Assembly: GCA_035487155.1 (NCBI GenBank) | Contig: DATHMK010000081.1 | Location: 65,975 to 129,974, forward strand | Direction: 5' to 3' | Source: DAIDKA01 sp035487155 | GTDB taxonomy: Bacteria; Pseudomonadota; Gammaproteobacteria; Steroidobacterales; Steroidobacteraceae | Length of the DNA stretch: 64,000 bases | In this document: positions 62,108 through 64,000 of the stretch, one piece after another | How positions within the stretch are numbered: the stretch's first letter is position 1 | How the letters are laid out: each line of letters begins with the position of its first letter | Notes under the pieces: generated by a model | Seen by the model: the letters and a program-made list of their open reading frames with translations, nothing else | What the model was told of the DNA's origin: nothing | The model's database searches: none | Translations under genes and position numbers: made by a program

Positions 62108-63253
62108 CTACCGTCCCGCGAGGGCGTCCACGATGTTCAGCTTCGCCGCGCGCAGTCCCGGCACGCTCACGCTGATGAGAGCCACGACCGCGGCTCCCAG
62201 GATGCCGAAGCCAACGACTGCCATCGGCATCGAAAGTCCAGCGATGTACTTCGCGGCCAGAGGAAACGCAATCCAAGCCAGCGCGAGGCCCGCCAGCGAG
62301 GCGGTGATGCACACCAACAACGACTCGGCCGCAACAAGCAGAAACACCGTCCAGTTGCCGAAGCCGAGCGTCTTCAGTACAGCGAGCTCGGGTGTGCGCT
62401 CGCGAACGGTCTGCATCATCATCGTGACCGTCGAGAACACCAGGGCCACCAGCAGCGCGCTCAGGATCCAGTGGATGGCGAAGTTCAGGTTCCCCAGTGA
62501 TTGCATCGCCTGCTGCGAGCGCTCTCTGAACGACTCCGTTTGTGTTGGGCTCGCCGAATTGGCGAACGCGCCATCGATGGCATCGCTTACGGCGGCCGCC
62601 TGCTTTGGATCCGACGCAATTGCGTAAAAGTGGTTGACCGTCCCCTTGTCGAGCGCCCGCGCCTCATCAAGATAGTAATAGTTGGCCACCACTAGACTAG
62701 CCTCGCCCCTCTCGTGATCCGAGAACATCCCCACGATATCGAAGGTCCAGGTCGTCGATCCGTTGGTCTGCACGGTGCTTGCGATGAGGGGAATCCTGTC
62801 CCCGATGTGCCATCCGTATTTCTTGCCGATATCCGGAGTGATCAACAGCCCGGTTCGAGTTTCGCGGAGGGTCTTAAGGTCCCTGGACTGAATAGTGAAG
62901 ATCTCGGGCTCGACCGTGCGGTAAAAATCGCTCGGCGGGATCGCCAGCACATACACCTGCTGGGTCGGTATCTGGTAGTACGTCAGCATGCCATCGTTGA
63001 ACGACACGGTCTTTACGCCAGGAACCGATTGGAGTCGGTTCAGCTCAGCGAGTGCGAGGCGCGCTCCGCCGACCACGGCGGGACCGACGTAGAGCACGTC
63101 TGCGCGGACATCGGCGATGGCCCGATCCATTCCGCTCTTCATTCCCTGGAGAACTCCGAAGAGCGCGAAGGCAACGCAGACCTGAAGAAAGATCAGCGCC
63201 GTGCGTACGGGCTGGCGCCGCATGCCGGACCAGATCAGCGGGAGGTATTTCAC
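62108..63253 (-). CDS. ABC transporter permease, MacB/FtsX (DevC-like) type
   Basis: A 381-residue permease. N-terminal membrane span (TALIFLQVCVAFALFGVL), a large periplasmic domain, and three C-terminal spans (ILSALLVALVFSTVTMMM, VFLLVAAESLLVCITASLAG, VGFGILGAAVVALISV) fit the FtsX/MacB fold, with the RERTPELAVLKTLGFGNW coupling segment. It starts with GTG 63253, which overlaps the upstream stop codon (GTGA). No ATP-binding subunit or adaptor gene is in the window, so any transporter must use a partner elsewhere or is broken. Confidence 0.88.
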   Translation of the reverse strand: MKYLPLIWSGMRRQPVRTALIFLQVCVAFALFGVLQGMKSGMDRAIADVRADVLYVGPAVVGGARLALAELNRLQSVPGVKTVSFNDGMLTYYQIPTQQVYVLAIPPSDFYRTVEPEIFTIQSRDLKTLRETRTGLLITPDIGKKYGWHIGDRIPLIASTVQTNGSTTWTFDIVGMFSDHERGEASLVVANYYYLDEARALDKGTVNHFYAIASDPKQAAAVSDAIDGAFANSASPTQTESFRERSQQAMQSLGNLNFAIHWILSALLVALVFSTVTMMMQTVRERTPELAVLKTLGFGNWTVFLLVAAESLLVCITASLAGLALAWIAFPLAAKYIAGLSMPMAVVGFGILGAAVVALISVSVPGLRAAKLNIVDALAGR

Positions 63254-63507
63254 GCGGCAGTTCTATCGTGCGAGTACATCTCACTTGGCGTCAGTTTGTT
63301 GAGACCAGTCCGCAGATCGCGCGGCACATCGCCCACGGCATCGATGACCGCCTGCGGCTTATCCAACTGACTCTCCTGCCCTGTTCCCTCGGTGATTACG
63401 TGCGTCCACCCATAGACCGCAGCGGTCTTTAGAGGGTTCCAGCCTAGCGCCGGGGTTCGTGCAATGTCCTTTCGGGAAGCGCGACAGAGCGAATCAACGT
63501 GCGGTCC
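63250..63507 (-). pseudogene. Unrecognised C-terminal coding fragment coupled to the permease
   Basis: About 85 codons without an ATG read as protein-like, including LGWNPLKTAAVYGWTHVITEG and DAVGDVPRDLRTGLNKL. They end in a TGA that overlaps the permease GTG start (GTGA). It is likely the 3' end of a gene that once preceded the permease, cut by rearrangement. I do not recognise the family. Confidence 0.4.
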
Positions 63508-63825
63508 GGGCCGTTACCTGCCGGATGCGACGCGCAAGTGCGTCTCCGGAGGGACGCGAGCATTACGGTGGCGTGGGATCACCCTGGTCGCTGTGGCGAT
63601 CCTTCAAGCTCGTCAGGAGTTTCGCCATCGTCAGTTACCCTTCGGAGGGCAGGCAGTGGACTGGCGCTACCGGTCGATGGATGCCGGCCGGAGAGCCGCC
63701 GGCCTGGCCACGGGCCGACCGCCCTACCAGCGCCGCGCAGCTTCCTCAGGCCGCGAATTTCACCCCAAAACGCGGTCGGAAGTTTTCACGTGATGACTGT
63801 GGCGCCACGTAACCCATTGATTCTA
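63508..63825. other. Intergenic gap before tRNA-Glu
   Basis: These 318 bases hold no gene that I can support. Open frames on the plus strand read into the antisense of the tRNA and are dismissed. The region separates the permease fragments from the tRNA and may be a remnant of the inserted element. Confidence 0.4.
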
Positions 63826-63901
63826 TGGCGCTCCCTACGGGATTCGAACCCGTGTACTGGCCTTGAGAGGGCCATGTCCTAGGCCTCTAGACGAAGGGAG
63901 C
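63826..63901 (-). tRNA. tRNA-Glu (anticodon CUC)
   Basis: The minus strand folds as a 76-nt tRNA. Acceptor GCTCCCT pairs with AGGGAGC, the D-arm follows TCGTCTAGAGGCCTAGGA, the anticodon stem TGGCC/GGCCA encloses CTCTCAA with CTC at 34-36, and the T-arm has GGTTCGAATCC. G73 and an encoded CCA end the gene. The sequence and identity elements are those of bacterial tRNA-Glu. Confidence 0.96.
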
Positions 63902-63932
63902 GAGGTTTCAAGCTCTGGCGCGAGAGCGCGGT

Positions 63933-63960
63933 ATTATAGAGAGCTGTACACATTGCTCAA
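63933..63960 (-). promoter_or_regulatory. Sigma-70-type promoter for tRNA-Glu
   Basis: On the minus strand TTGAGC (63960-63955), a 16-bp spacer and a perfect TATAAT (63938-63933) lie about 31 bp upstream of the tRNA 5' end. It is the best sigma-70 promoter match seen in the window. Confidence 0.75.
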
Positions 63961-64000
63961 GCCTCGGAAAGCCTTACTCCTTGAACTCACCTGTTGACCC

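Noticed and set aside
63464..63882. Plus-strand open frames in the gap and antisense of the tRNA.
   Set aside because: They run through the tRNA gene in antisense and have Arg/Pro/Ser-rich, domain-free translations.
1..64000. CRISPR arrays, insertion sequences, prophage or rRNA genes.
   Set aside because: No regularly spaced repeats, transposase, integrase, phage structural gene or rRNA-like sequence was seen in reading the window.

Overview
The window is GC-rich, densely packed bacterial chromosome with short intergenic gaps, frequent 1-8 bp gene overlaps and genes on both strands. Two TonB-dependent receptors, lipoproteins, a Rieske subunit with a Tat signal, an UrcA-family protein, a TorF-type barrel and an SAH riboswitch before ahcY point to a Gram-negative proteobacterium. 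An aerobic gammaproteobacterium of the Steroidobacteraceae/Nevskiales kind is my best guess, but the lineage is inferred and not shown.

Region 1 (1-21.9 kb) is catabolic. It holds a partial SDR, an AraC regulator, a TonB-dependent receptor, a sugar-isomerase-like protein, an aldehyde dehydrogenase, a lipoprotein PQQ/heme alcohol dehydrogenase, a type-B carboxylesterase, an aldo/keto reductase, a second SDR, a ThDP enzyme, two amidohydrolases, an acyl-CoA dehydrogenase, a MetE-like methyltransferase and a LysR regulator. One amidohydrolase closely resembles 5-carboxyvanillate decarboxylase (LigW). A nearby gene closely resembles the tetrahydrofolate-dependent vanillate O-demethylase LigM. Together they suggest growth on methoxylated lignin-type aromatics.

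Region 2 (22-32 kb) is one-carbon and methyl-cycle metabolism: fdhD, a MetF-like reductase, a probable adenosine kinase, metK, an SAH riboswitch, ahcY, then cstA and its small partner. An orphan Rieske gene, asd and a small zinc-ribbon gene follow. This fits handling of methyl groups taken off aromatics by LigM.

Region 3 (32-37 kb) carries the molybdate genes modA, modE, modC and modB in an unusual arrangement, plus an HAD hydrolase and an SDR. Region 4 (37-44 kb) has a response regulator with an EAL domain, a CxxCH lipoprotein paired with a CxxCH barrel-like protein, a TorF-like protein, and an ECF sigma / anti-sigma / subtilase operon.

Region 5 (44-56.6 kb) is a formate dehydrogenase and molybdenum/tungsten cofactor cluster. 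It contains a fused gamma-beta subunit, the alpha subunit, mobB, an orphan ModA-like binding protein, mobA, moeA, an FdhD paralogue without the CxxC motif, a TonB-dependent receptor, and a ModE-like DNA-binding domain fused to a periplasmic-binding-protein-like domain. It could finish C1 oxidation (formate to CO2) and may include dedicated metal-oxyanion uptake.

Region 6 (56.6-64 kb) has a VOC protein, an UrcA protein, a LysR regulator, a GH51 arabinofuranosidase and a small unknown gene. It ends in a tRNA-Glu(CUC) locus whose 3' end is repeated twice more, at 60.56 and 61.91 kb. The repeats bracket an esterase and an ABC permease with broken gene fragments, which looks like an old integration hotspot.
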